DNA of 9,463 nt from Hydrogenovibrio sp. UBA650 (GTDB taxonomy: Bacteria > Pseudomonadota > Gammaproteobacteria > Thiomicrospirales > Thiomicrospiraceae): positions 1 to 9,463 of the forward strand of contig DBOI01000053.1 of assembly GCA_002299245.1 (NCBI GenBank), in the 5' to 3' direction. Shown here piece after piece: positions 1 to 8,077 of this stretch. Below the pieces are notes generated by a model, which was not told the origin of the DNA, searched no databases, and saw only the letters and a program-made list of their open reading frames with translations. The translations under genes and the position numbers were made by a program. Each line of letters starts with the position of its first letter. Position 1 is the first letter of the stretch.

Positions 1-2032
1 CAGAATTGACTTGGGTAATACCCTCACTCTGTTCCTGGCTTGAATTGGCAATCTCTTCAATGATCTGGTTGATACTAGTAATGGAATCGACGATTTCATT
101 TAGCGATTCGCCGGAACCTTTTACATGTTCAGAACCTTCAGAAACCTGTTTAACCGTGTCTTCAATCAGGTCTCGGATGTCTTTTGCTGCATCGGCAGAT
201 TTTTGTGCCAAAGTTCTAACTTCTCCGGCTACAACCGCAAATCCTCGGCCATGTTCACCGGCTCTTGCCGCCTCTACTGCAGCATTTAGGGCAAGTAAGT
301 TGGTTTGGAAAGCAATGCTGTCTATTAAGCCGATTATGTCGTTAATTTTTGCACTCGAGTCACTGATTTTTTCCATAGAGGCGATGGCGTTCTCCATTAC
401 TCTGACGCCGTTTTGTGCAAGGCCAGCCGAATCTTTAGTTACTTTGGCTGCCTGTTGCGAATTGTCGGCATTTTGTTTAACCGTGGCCGTCATCTGTTCC
501 ATACTTGCAGCGGTCTCTTCAAGAGAAGCGGCTTGATTTTGGGTGCGGTCGTTTAATGCAACACTGCCTTGGTAGATTTGACTCGAACCACCGCTGACAT
601 TCTTCACAGTAACTTTTGTTTGAGCCAGCATCTCTCCAAGCTTGGCAACGGCTTCGTTCAAACCATTTTGTAACTCTTGAAATCTACCTTGGTAATTACC
701 AGAAATTTGATAGCTCAAGTCACCTGATGATAAAGCTTTGGAAAGTTCTAGAGTTGCGTTTATCGGACCTTCAATATTAATTAGTAAGTCGTTTATTTTT
801 TCACCAAGATCTTTGACTACGCCCTCAGAGCCAGTTAAATCAATCCTGTCTTGCAAATTGCCTGATTTTGCTGCATCAACAACCCCACCTACCTGTTGAA
901 TTAGCTGAGCCTGAGAGGTGGTATCTTCCCACTCAAGAACAATCGAAGTACGTGTTCCGACTCGATTTACAATTGGAATTAAGGTTAGGTTGAAATGGTA
1001 TCCAGATGCTTCAATTTCAAACTCTGTTGTCTCGTTGGCCTTTTTGATTGTGTCACAAGAAAATCCAGAAATACCTTCAAAGATAGACAGTTTGGTCTCA
1101 AGCAGCTTTTCTACATTTAAATCTGGAATGCTTTGTTGAAGCTTTTGCTCTCGATCTTGCATAAATTTATGGAAGGTGTCATTTATGTAGATAATGTTTT
1201 GGTTGGAGTCAGCAATCATTACATTGGCATTTATTTGATCCATTGCGGTCTGTAGCTTTTTGGCTTCATCAAGTTGATACATGCTCTCTTCATAACGCTC
1301 TTTTGCAGCCAGTGATGATGATTTAATAGTCGCCAGCAGCTTGCCGTCAAAACTTCTAGGGTCGAACCAGATGTTATCAATCTCTTCTCCACTGGCGATT
1401 GAGCGTAGCATTTGTCTCTTTTTTCGGTCCGCTTTATGTCTGGATAGGCCAAGTAGAAAAGGAGGAACCAGTCCCAGTGTCGTTACCAAAAAAACCTCCA
1501 GATGACTGTGGCCAGTTAATTCGGCATAAATGTTGTAAGGGATAAGGTAGAAAATCGCAACCAGTAGGCTGATCTGATATTGTGGGTTGAGACGAGAGTA
1601 CCAGTTTGTTATTGATAAAAAGTCCGAACCGTAGACAATACGGGCATCTTTGATTTTAGCTCTACCTGAGGAAATATCTTTGTAGGCCTGAGTGGCAGCG
1701 GTAATTTCATTTTGGCTCGGTTTGCTGCGAATTGACATGTAACCTTTTATTTTGCCACCTTCAAAAATAGGCGAGGCATTGGCTTTTACCCAATAGAAGC
1801 CTCCATCGGCTCGACGATTTTTAACTATCTGTGTCCATGGAAAACCATCTTTAAGTGATTTCCACATGTCGGCAAAAACTGCCTCTGGCACATCCGGGTG
1901 TCTCACTAAGTTGTGAGGCTGGCCGATTAATTCAGAGCGGCTGAAGCCACTCGCTAGCTCAAACGCATCATTACACTCAAGTATATTGCCTTGCAGATCT
2001 GTTTTAGAAACTAAGGTTTGATTCTCACTTAT

Positions 2033-2072
2033 GACATATTCTTCATTAGTTAGACATATTCTTCATTAGTTA
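2033..2072. repeat. Perfect 20-bp tandem duplication that frameshifts the receptor gene
   Basis: Two abutting identical copies, 2033-2052 and 2053-2072, read gacatattcttcattagtta on the plus strand. The identity ends exactly at the repeat borders (2032 differs from 2052, and 2053 from 2073). Because 20 is not a multiple of three, the insertion shifts the minus-strand reading frame and creates a TAA at 2052-2050. Either copy alone gives the expected N-terminal residues TNEEYVISENQTLVSK in frame with the PAS domain. Slipped-strand events could create or remove such a repeat; a sequencing or assembly error would look the same. Confidence 0.97.
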
Positions 2073-2091
2073 TAGGTTGGTTATTCCGCAT
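2050..2091 (-). CDS. 13-residue truncated product of the receptor gene as sequenced
   Basis: From the ATG at 2091 the frame encodes MRNNQPITNEEYV and stops at TAA (2052-2050). This is the authentic N-terminus of the Aer-like receptor, since MRxNQPxT is the usual opening of this family, cut off by the 20-bp duplication. It is not proposed as a functional peptide. The entry records what the ribosome would make from the sequence as given. No slippery heptamer is visible before the stop that would support programmed frameshifting. Confidence 0.6.
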   Translation of the reverse strand: MRNNQPITNEEYV

Positions 2092-2338
2092 CTCGAAGTC
2101 CTCAACAAGAATGATTTCTTTTTTTTAGTAGGTTCTTATTTGAACAACACTTGATCTAGCAAGGTTTTTGCCATGTTTTTATTATTTTCTATTATTTTGT
2201 TTCGATCTTGCTAAGCGCCAAGTGAGGGCTTGAGTTTGTTGTAACAATAAGAGGCCTGTTAATTTCAATGTTAATCAGAGTACAATGACGTAGCGTTATT
2301 TTTATTCACTATTAGATCCTTGATAATTAGGCTGTCTG
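2092..2338. promoter_or_regulatory. Shared divergent upstream region of the receptor and hybrid kinase genes
   Basis: This 247-bp AT-rich region must hold the promoters of both divergent genes. A plus-strand -10-like TACAAT lies at 2281-2286, about 50 bp before the kinase ATG, without a convincing -35. A 7-bp inverted repeat, TAGCAAG (2157-2163) and CTTGCTA (2207-2213), is separated by 43 bp; it could be two half-sites or chance. No clear flagellar sigma-28 promoter was recognised for the receptor, although chemotaxis genes often use one. The kinase start has only a weak TTAGG (2327-2331), 7 nt before its ATG. Confidence 0.4.
2099..2103 (-). promoter_or_regulatory. Ribosome binding site GAGGA of the Aer-like receptor
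   Basis: On the minus strand GAGGA sits 7 nt before the ATG at 2091. It is one of the better Shine-Dalgarno matches in the window, and it fixes the start codon upstream of the duplication. This supports reading the duplication as a break inside a formerly intact gene rather than as untranslated leader. Confidence 0.75.
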
Positions 2339-5209
2339 ATGAACTCCAACAAACCAACCTTGGTAGATAAGATTAAACTGTCGAGCTCGGCAAGATTGAA
2401 GCTGCCTTTCCTGTTTTGGCTGGGTATGTTGACGTTTGCTCTTCTGGTATGGGTGCTTAATTCATTTATGGCGTATCAGAACCAGGCGCGTATTTCTCAG
2501 TCTGCTGAGCTATCAGTAAATAGCTTGTCATCTTTTGTTTCAGACTATATTGAGAAGCGCCAAATGATGGTGAAATCAGTTGTACGTCACCACCAGGAAA
2601 GTATTGTCAGTCTTGCCGAAGGTGGCGGCTACCTCCACAATTTTTCAGCCTTAAAGGCCGAGTTTAGCTCTCTCTTTCCGACGGGTACTGAGTTTGCTGT
2701 AATTGGTCGCAATGGCCAAATTATTCAGGCAAATAACTTATCAAGGATAGGCCCAAACTCCAAAGCTTATATAGAGAAATCTATGGCTGGTCTTCCCGCC
2801 TCATTTGTTTCTGTGGAAGCTCACCAGTCAAGCGCCGGAGAAAGTCATTTTGATATGCTTTTTCCAATAGTCGTAGCTGAAGATTATGCTGGTTTATGGG
2901 TTAAGTTCTCATTTGAACCCATTGAGGAGTTTATAAACAGTCTCAATATTAATGAGTATGAGTTGATTATCAGTGAGCAGACTCCACCTTACAGTGTAAT
3001 CTTAGGAAAAAAGAATAGAACCAAATCTCTGGAACTTAAGTTTGACTTTATTGAAGACGCTGCCAAAGATGAGCTGAATACAACTTCTACTCTGGCACTC
3101 TCGCCTGTTAAAGGAGTGCCTTGGCAAGTTCGCGCCTTGCCAAATGAAAAGGTTATGAAAAATTATCGAAATAAAATTCTGATAACTAGCATCGCAATTT
3201 TCTTAATCGCCTTTGTTTTAATTGGAATCACAGTCATTATGGCTCGTCAGTTCCAAATTGAACGCGAAAAGCTTAAAAAGGATGCGGAGCATGATGAGCT
3301 TTTCAACGCAGGCCCGACAATTCTGTTTGAAAAAAGCTCTGATCGAAGCATGTTAATTAATTACGCTTCGCCGAATGCCTTTGATCTGTTAGGTAAACGA
3401 TCGAATGATATTTTGGGTCAGCCTTACCTTGATTGGATTTATCCTGAAGACATCGATTTAGTTCGCCAGCATTTGCTTGAGGCATATAGAAAAAAGCAGC
3501 GCAAAGTTGAATTGGTTTACCGAATTAACAGTCTAGAGAATGGTGGATTCAAATGGATTTACGATTTTACTCATATTAAATATAACCTATCTGGAAACCC
3601 GGAAAGCCTGCGAGGTTACATTACCTCTATTCATGCACAAAAAATGGCAGAGAAAAATGCAATTGACTTGATTCAATCGGTACCAGAAGCGATCTATGTA
3701 ACTGATTTAGATGGTTGTTTGCTTAAGATGAACTTTGCAGCAGAAAAGCTTTTGGATCTAAGCCAAGCTCATTTGGAGGAGTATTCATTTAACCAATTCT
3801 TAGATGAAGAAAGTTTGGTTAGATTTGAAAGATCCAGAAAGAGCTTCATAAAATCCGGTTCTATTAATCGCTCTACCGAAATGGGAACTCTAAAGCTGGA
3901 AACCATGAGTGGTAAAAAACTCTCTGTAGATATTAGTATGAATAAAATCGAAATCAATGATGATGAGGTTTTTATTCTGGTCGTCAGAGATGTGACTTTG
4001 CAAGTTAGAACTCAGAAACAGTTGAGTGATGCTAAAGAACAGGCCGAGTCTTTGGCACGAGCTCGAAGCCGTTTTGTTGCGACGATTAGTCATGAGATCC
4101 GCACTCCTATGAATGGTGTCTTAGGCATGGCAGATCTGTTGTCGGAAACAGAGCTTACAAGTCTGCAAGAACGTTATTTGAATGCGATCAAGCAGAGTGG
4201 TAAGACTCTATTGCAAATTATTAATGAAGTTTTGGATTTTGCCAAACTTGATGAAGGGCATATCACTCTTATCAATGAGTCATTTGACCTTTGCCAGTTA
4301 GTCAATGAGTGTTTGCATCTTTTGTCAGTGCAGGCCGAAGATAAAGGTCTAGAATTGGAATTAGATTACTCCTCTGATATCAACACTAATTTCATTGGCG
4401 ATGCTAACCGTATAAAACAGTTGTTACTAAATCTTATCAGTAATGCAATTAAGTTTACTGAGGCTGGGAAAATAGAGCTTATTGTCAATCAATCGTTTGA
4501 TTCAACAGGCCATCTTCAAACCGTAAATCTGCATGTAATCGACACAGGAATTGGTATTGAGACTACTCAATTGGACAGGCTGTTTGACTCATTCACTCAG
4601 GCTGATGACTCAACGTCAAGAAAATTTGGTGGAACCGGTCTAGGATTAGCAATCAGTAAGCAGTTAGTCGATTTAATGGGTGGTGAAATAGGCGTTAAGT
4701 CAGAGCTCGAAGAAGGTAGTGAATTTTGGGTAAGGCTGCCATTGAAAGCTGCAGATACTGAGTTTGGAACTGAGTTACCTCAAAAAAATATTGCATTCAA
4801 ATTGGATAATAAAGCAAAGCCTTTGCAGGGCAAAACGGTATTAATAGTTGAGGATAATGAAATTAACCAAAGTGTTATTGAGGCATTCTTAAAGAGATTG
4901 GGGGCGAAAGTTGATATTACTGAAAACGGCCTGAAAGGAGTCGATTTCTGGCGGATGAATCCTAAGAGGTACCAGCTTATCCTTATGGATATTCAGATGC
5001 CGATAATGGACGGTCTTGAAGCGACCCGGATTATTCGCCAGGAGGAGGCAATAATGCAGATTGAACCTCAGATCCCAATTCTCGCCCTAACAGCAAACGT
5101 TGTTATGGAGGATCGCAATAACTGTTTACAGGCAGGCATGAATGAGTTCATGGCCAAGCCAATTGATCGTGATCTGTTCGACTCAATGGTTGCAAAGTGG
5201 TGCCTATAA
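2339..5209 (+). CDS. Membrane hybrid sensor histidine kinase (periplasmic sensor, PAS-PAS-HisKA-HATPase-REC)
   Basis: A 956-residue inner-membrane hybrid kinase. It should autophosphorylate on His and pass the phosphate to its own receiver domain. TM1 (about 23-45) and TM2 (about 279-301) flank a periplasmic region of about 230 residues, probably a CACHE/PDC-like sensor by size and position. Cytoplasmic PAS domains lie at about 318-436 and 441-555, followed by a short coiled coil. HisKA at about 575-640 has H585 in the H-box SHEIRTP. The ATPase domain (about 683-802) shows the N-box around N702, the G1 box D735-TGIGI and the G2 box GGTGLGL (764-770). The receiver (about 832-954) has acidic residues E838/D839, phospho-acceptor D884 in LMDIQMP, T918 and K940. 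All catalytic motifs are intact. There is no C-terminal HPt domain and no response regulator beside it, so the phosphorelay partner must be encoded elsewhere. The ligand is unknown. It is BarA/LuxQ-like in layout but cannot be assigned to a named kinase. Confidence 0.96.
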   Translation: MNSNKPTLVDKIKLSSSARLKLPFLFWLGMLTFALLVWVLNSFMAYQNQARISQSAELSVNSLSSFVSDYIEKRQMMVKSVVRHHQESIVSLAEGGGYLHNFSALKAEFSSLFPTGTEFAVIGRNGQIIQANNLSRIGPNSKAYIEKSMAGLPASFVSVEAHQSSAGESHFDMLFPIVVAEDYAGLWVKFSFEPIEEFINSLNINEYELIISEQTPPYSVILGKKNRTKSLELKFDFIEDAAKDELNTTSTLALSPVKGVPWQVRALPNEKVMKNYRNKILITSIAIFLIAFVLIGITVIMARQFQIEREKLKKDAEHDELFNAGPTILFEKSSDRSMLINYASPNAFDLLGKRSNDILGQPYLDWIYPEDIDLVRQHLLEAYRKKQRKVELVYRINSLENGGFKWIYDFTHIKYNLSGNPESLRGYITSIHAQKMAEKNAIDLIQSVPEAIYVTDLDGCLLKMNFAAEKLLDLSQAHLEEYSFNQFLDEESLVRFERSRKSFIKSGSINRSTEMGTLKLETMSGKKLSVDISMNKIEINDDEVFILVVRDVTLQVRTQKQLSDAKEQAESLARARSRFVATISHEIRTPMNGVLGMADLLSETELTSLQERYLNAIKQSGKTLLQIINEVLDFAKLDEGHITLINESFDLCQLVNECLHLLSVQAEDKGLELELDYSSDINTNFIGDANRIKQLLLNLISNAIKFTEAGKIELIVNQSFDSTGHLQTVNLHVIDTGIGIETTQLDRLFDSFTQADDSTSRKFGGTGLGLAISKQLVDLMGGEIGVKSELEEGSEFWVRLPLKAADTEFGTELPQKNIAFKLDNKAKPLQGKTVLIVEDNEINQSVIEAFLKRLGAKVDITENGLKGVDFWRMNPKRYQLILMDIQMPIMDGLEATRIIRQEEAIMQIEPQIPILALTANVVMEDRNNCLQAGMNEFMAKPIDRDLFDSMVAKWCL

Positions 5210-5242
5210 CTTACTGCAATGGGCTCTTGATATTACTAGAGT

Positions 5243-5683
5243 TTATTTGTTGTAGAGTTCATCAGGATCAAACATTGGTTCAGTTGTGATGTTGGCAACA
5301 CCGTTTTTCACCTCAGTATAGAAACAGCTTCTTCTTCCGGTATGACAAGCCGAACCTGTTTGATCAACTTGCATTAGTATCGTATCGGCGTCGCAGTCAA
5401 AACTCAACGATTTTAGTAGTTGAATCTGACCGGACTCCTCGCCTTTTCGCCAATAGTTCTGGCGTGATCTTGACCAGTAGCAGACTCGGCCTGTTTCCAG
5501 CGTTTCTTGCAGCGATTTCTCGTTCATCCACGCCATCATTAGAACTTCTTTGCTGTCATGTTGTTGAGCAATTGCTGGAATTAGCCCATTATTATCAAAT
5601 TTAATCTGATTTTTAAGTTCATCCCAGTCAAATTGATCGCCTAAGTTGGCTTTTTCTAGCTGTTTAAAAGTGATATTAGTCAT
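5243..5683 (-). CDS. hisI: Phosphoribosyl-AMP cyclohydrolase (stand-alone HisI)
   Basis: The enzyme opens the purine ring of phosphoribosyl-AMP to give ProFAR, the third step of histidine synthesis, in the cytoplasm. The 146-residue product has the family core: MAWMNEKSLQETLETGR, then YWSRSRQNYWRKGEESG, DCDADTILMQVDQTG and ACHTGRRSCF. The DCDAD block supplies the Mg-type aspartates. The cysteines of DCDAD, ACHTG and RSC are the usual Zn ligands, and all three are present. There is no HisE (phosphoribosyl-ATP pyrophosphatase) domain, unlike the enteric HisIE fusion. The start is the ATG at 5683 with AGGA 7 nt upstream; a TTG one codon earlier (5686) is less likely. It lies 14 bp after the exonuclease stop, so the two are probably co-transcribed. 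No other his gene is in the window. Confidence 0.96.
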   Translation of the reverse strand: MTNITFKQLEKANLGDQFDWDELKNQIKFDNNGLIPAIAQQHDSKEVLMMAWMNEKSLQETLETGRVCYWSRSRQNYWRKGEESGQIQLLKSLSFDCDADTILMQVDQTGSACHTGRRSCFYTEVKNGVANITTEPMFDPDELYNK

Positions 5684-5690
5684 CAATAAT

Positions 5691-5694
5691 TCCT
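5691..5694 (-). promoter_or_regulatory. Ribosome binding site AGGA deciding the hisI start
   Basis: On the minus strand AGGA lies in the 14-bp gap between the exonuclease stop and hisI, 7 nt before the ATG at 5683. This spacing favours the ATG over the TTG one codon upstream and gives hisI its own translation start within the two-gene transcript. Confidence 0.65.
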
Positions 5695-5697
5695 GAT

Positions 5698-6765
5698 TTA
5701 CTTAAGTTGAGCCAGTGCCGCAAACGGGTTGTTAGTGATCTTCTCTTGCTTCTTTTTGGCTTTCTTAGGTTTGATCTCTGATTTGTTGCCTTTTTCAAGC
5801 ATAGCGTTAAAGAGGTCAACCGTAGCAATTGCATCGGCTAGTGCGTCATGAGCGTCGCCTGGGAAAGGTTTATTTAACACCCTCTCATAGGCATCAGTTA
5901 ATTTGGGGGTTTTGAAAAACCAGTACATTTTTTCACTGTGCCAGCGCATGGCACCAATTAAGTCTTTACTAAGTTCGGCTGCATCTAACCATGTGTTGTA
6001 ATCAAGCTCAAAGTGCAGCATCTTCTTCTCGGCACTCTTTTCAAGATACATAAAGTCACTTTCGGTGCTGTAGGCTAAAACAACATCCGCTTTGTGCAAG
6101 GTGTCATGAATTTGATCCCAAGCTTTGGCTAAGCTTGGCTGACCTTGTACCATTTCGGTAGTAATGTTGTGTTTGTCGTTTTCTGGAATATCGTAACCAG
6201 GATCAATCAGCTGGTTAAATAACTCATTGCCATTACCATCACAGGCTGAGACTTGAATAATATCCGCTTCAGGATCGGTAGAAATATTAGTCGCTTCTAT
6301 ATCGATACAGACGATGTTCTTGTTTTTGAGTTCTTGCGAGTGCTCTCTAAGCTTGAACAGTGCATCATTGCGACGCTCTTTAATTAGGTCAATTACCTCT
6401 GAATCGCAGAACTCTTTAATCAAATCTTGTAAGCGTTTTTTCATCTTTGGCAGCGAAGATTTCAACGAGGCTCTCACTTGCAGGTCTTCAGATGATTTTT
6501 CAATAAACTCCTCAATCGAAAGCGATTGCTCATTGATTTCCAATCTAGTCAGGCTAGCTTCAACTAGTTTTTTAGGATTGTAGTCATGGTGTTCCAGTGC
6601 AGGGATCACCACGTTAGCATTTAGCAGTGATTTTTCTCCCTTAGCAGGAGATGCCATAATTTCGACCCCTTTTATGTTGAGCCCATCAGATGCGGCGACT
6701 GCGACAAGGTACTCTTTGAGGGATTGTTTGCGTTTATCAAGCAGAATTAGTTGTGCGTTACTCAT
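5698..6765 (-). CDS. DEDDh-family 3'-5' exonuclease with N-terminal extension (DnaQ/RNase T-like)
   Basis: A 355-residue protein. Its residues 150-325 form a DnaQ-type exonuclease fold that removes nucleotides from 3' ends of DNA or RNA with two metal ions. Motif Exo I is IDIEAT with D155 and E157, Exo II is YSTESDFMYL with D237, and Exo III is HDALADA with H306 and D311. The full DEDDh set is therefore present and the enzyme should be active. The N-terminal 145 residues are mostly charged and helical in character and match no domain I recognise. The C-terminus carries a lysine-rich stretch (about 332-342), then a short NPFAALAQL tail that could be a docking peptide. No good Shine-Dalgarno precedes the ATG at 6765. 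It leads a likely operon with hisI, 14 bp downstream. It is not the polymerase III epsilon subunit: it is too long and differs outside the motifs. Substrate unknown. Confidence 0.9.
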   Translation of the reverse strand: MSNAQLILLDKRKQSLKEYLVAVAASDGLNIKGVEIMASPAKGEKSLLNANVVIPALEHHDYNPKKLVEASLTRLEINEQSLSIEEFIEKSSEDLQVRASLKSSLPKMKKRLQDLIKEFCDSEVIDLIKERRNDALFKLREHSQELKNKNIVCIDIEATNISTDPEADIIQVSACDGNGNELFNQLIDPGYDIPENDKHNITTEMVQGQPSLAKAWDQIHDTLHKADVVLAYSTESDFMYLEKSAEKKMLHFELDYNTWLDAAELSKDLIGAMRWHSEKMYWFFKTPKLTDAYERVLNKPFPGDAHDALADAIATVDLFNAMLEKGNKSEIKPKKAKKKQEKITNNPFAALAQLK

Positions 6766-6912
6766 GAAATTATTGTTTTTGTGTTGATTTTGAGCAGGCT
6801 ATTTTAACTTGGATTGAGATCATTATGTTTGAACATTTTTACAGGCCGCTTTCAAGAGATCATCGCTTTAAATTGAGGATTTTAATATAGACTGAATGTA
6901 CAGCTATAGACT

Positions 6913-8043
6913 TCATTTAAGCAATGGTATTAAGGTTTTAAAAGTTTGTGATAAAAAATGAGGAGCGTTCATCATGGCTTCATTTTCATCCATGATTCGA
7001 TTAACAATACTAAAGATAGACTTGAATTCTGGAAGCTCTTCAACTGGGCAAAGCAGACTGCCACAAAGGCCGATGGTTGGTATGTCGTATTTGTTGCCAA
7101 GTTGCGCGACTCTTAAAGGCAGCTTACCGAAGCGTGTTTGGTTGTCAAAACGTCCTTCGCCAGTAAAAATATAGTCGAAAGGTTTCTGTTTCATCAGTTG
7201 GTCTAGTTGAAAAGTGTCTTCAATCAAGTCAAAGCCCGGAGTAAGTTTTGCATTGAGAACGGCCATAAAACCGGCGGCCATTCCTCCGGCTGCTCCCGCT
7301 CCAGGAACTGAGTGAATATCTTTGTTGGCATGTTCGCAGATAATCTGGCTATAGTTTTTCATCGCCTCCTCAAGTAGGTCAAGCTGTTGTGGCCTGCCAC
7401 CTTTCTGTGGCCCAAAAACAGCGGTAGCTCCATCTTCGCCGAGTAGGGGATTGGTGACATCACAAGCAATCTGCCAATCGATTTCAAGTAGGTGGGGCGG
7501 AACTTCATCAATGTGATGAAGCTGCTTTAAAGCCTGTCCACCAAGATTAATGTCCTGGCCTTTGAAATTTTTTAGTTTAACGCCGAGTGCCATCAGTGCT
7601 CCGGCGCCACCATCATTGGTGGCTGAACCACCGACTCCAAGAATGATTTTTTTAGCACCGAGTTGAATTGCTTCTTGGATAATTTGCCCAGTTCCATAGG
7701 TATGGGTATTAAGCGGGTTGAGATCTTCCTTGGATATTTTAGTCAGGCCGGAGGCTTGAGCCATTTCAATTATTGCGGTCTGCTTTTCTGGTTGCCATGC
7801 AAAATAAGCTTTGGTTTTTTTACCGAGAGGGCCTGAAACCCAAAGAGATCTGGCTTCTGCTGCTCCGGTATCAATAAAGCAGTCTACAAAGCCTTCTCCA
7901 CCATCGGAAAGAGGGTAAGAGTAGACCTCGGCATCAGGGAGCTGGTTTTTAATTTCTCGCTCTGCAATTGTGCAAAATTGAGAAGCACTCAGTGAGCCCT
8001 TAAAACTATCTGGCGCAACTAGAAAATGAAGTGGTTTATGCAT
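6913..8043 (-). CDS. Glycerate kinase (GarK/GlxK family)
   Basis: A 376-residue cytoplasmic enzyme that phosphorylates D-glycerate with ATP; GarK and GlxK of E. coli form 2-phosphoglycerate. This feeds glycerate from glyoxylate or sugar-acid breakdown into lower glycolysis. Family signatures run through the whole length: APDSFKGSLSA (10-20), SDGGEG (46-51), LGVGGSATNDGGAGAL (135-150), ACDVTNPLLG (193-202), FGPQKG (210-215), GAGAAGG (248-254) and TGEGRFDNQTRFGK (294-307). The length is normal and no key block is missing. The ATG at 8043 is preceded by AAGAG at about 8 nt. The usual partner genes (tartronate semialdehyde reductase, glyoxylate carboligase, sugar-acid transporter) are absent from the window, so its physiological source of glycerate is not shown. 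It lies 134 bp downstream of the thioredoxin-like gene, perhaps with its own promoter. Confidence 0.95.
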   Translation of the reverse strand: MHKPLHFLVAPDSFKGSLSASQFCTIAEREIKNQLPDAEVYSYPLSDGGEGFVDCFIDTGAAEARSLWVSGPLGKKTKAYFAWQPEKQTAIIEMAQASGLTKISKEDLNPLNTHTYGTGQIIQEAIQLGAKKIILGVGGSATNDGGAGALMALGVKLKNFKGQDINLGGQALKQLHHIDEVPPHLLEIDWQIACDVTNPLLGEDGATAVFGPQKGGRPQQLDLLEEAMKNYSQIICEHANKDIHSVPGAGAAGGMAAGFMAVLNAKLTPGFDLIEDTFQLDQLMKQKPFDYIFTGEGRFDNQTRFGKLPLRVAQLGNKYDIPTIGLCGSLLCPVEELPEFKSIFSIVNRIMDENEAMMNAPHFLSQTFKTLIPLLK

Positions 8044-8077
8044 AATGATCTCTTAATTGTTTTACGTTTTTTTAACG

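Larger units (their letters stand above)
1..2091 (-). pseudogene. Aer-like PAS methyl-accepting chemotaxis receptor, frameshifted after codon 13; 3' end beyond window
   Basis: This is an energy-taxis type chemoreceptor that would signal redox or oxygen state to CheA/CheW from the inner membrane. The start is the ATG at 2091, with GAGGA 7 nt upstream, giving MRNNQPITNEEYV and then TAA. Removing one copy of the 20-bp repeat at 2033-2072 restores a frame that I read without a stop to base 2, about 690 codons. In that repaired numbering the N-terminal PAS (about 15-125) follows E. coli Aer nearly residue for residue. It keeps N34, R57, H58 and D60, positions tied to FAD binding in Aer, plus the block FADMW...IVKNRR...YWVKANA. 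Two hydrophobic segments (about 167-187 and 192-210) follow, then a second PAS (about 275-380), a HAMP-like linker (about 385-455) and the MCP coiled coil with the conserved tip IDSIAFQTNLLALNAAVEAA (about 570-600). E. coli Aer has no second PAS. No good in-frame start lies downstream before the PAS core, so as sequenced the gene is probably off. Domain identity is certain; whether the break is real is not. Confidence 0.9.

Noticed and set aside
6..536. Plus-strand open frame of 176 codons
   Set aside because: It lies antisense to the highly conserved signalling domain of the chemoreceptor, and its serine/alanine-rich product is the mirror of that coding sequence.
2033..2072. Programmed frameshifting at the repeat instead of a broken gene
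   Set aside because: No slippery sequence or downstream pause structure is visible, and a single repeat copy already gives the correct frame.
5210..5242. CTCT/AGAG dyad as a bidirectional terminator between the convergent kinase and hisI genes
   Set aside because: The stem is only 4 bp with a 10-nt loop and no T-tract on either side.
6825..6890. Plus-strand 21-codon ORF in the gap between the exonuclease and glycerate kinase genes
   Set aside because: The ribosome site is weak, no family is recognisable, and it is short enough to arise by chance.
6886..6912. Direct repeat TATAGACT (6886-6893 and 6905-6912) just past the glycerate kinase stop
   Set aside because: Only 8 bp long at a spacing of 19 in AT-rich DNA, with no element between the copies; likely chance.
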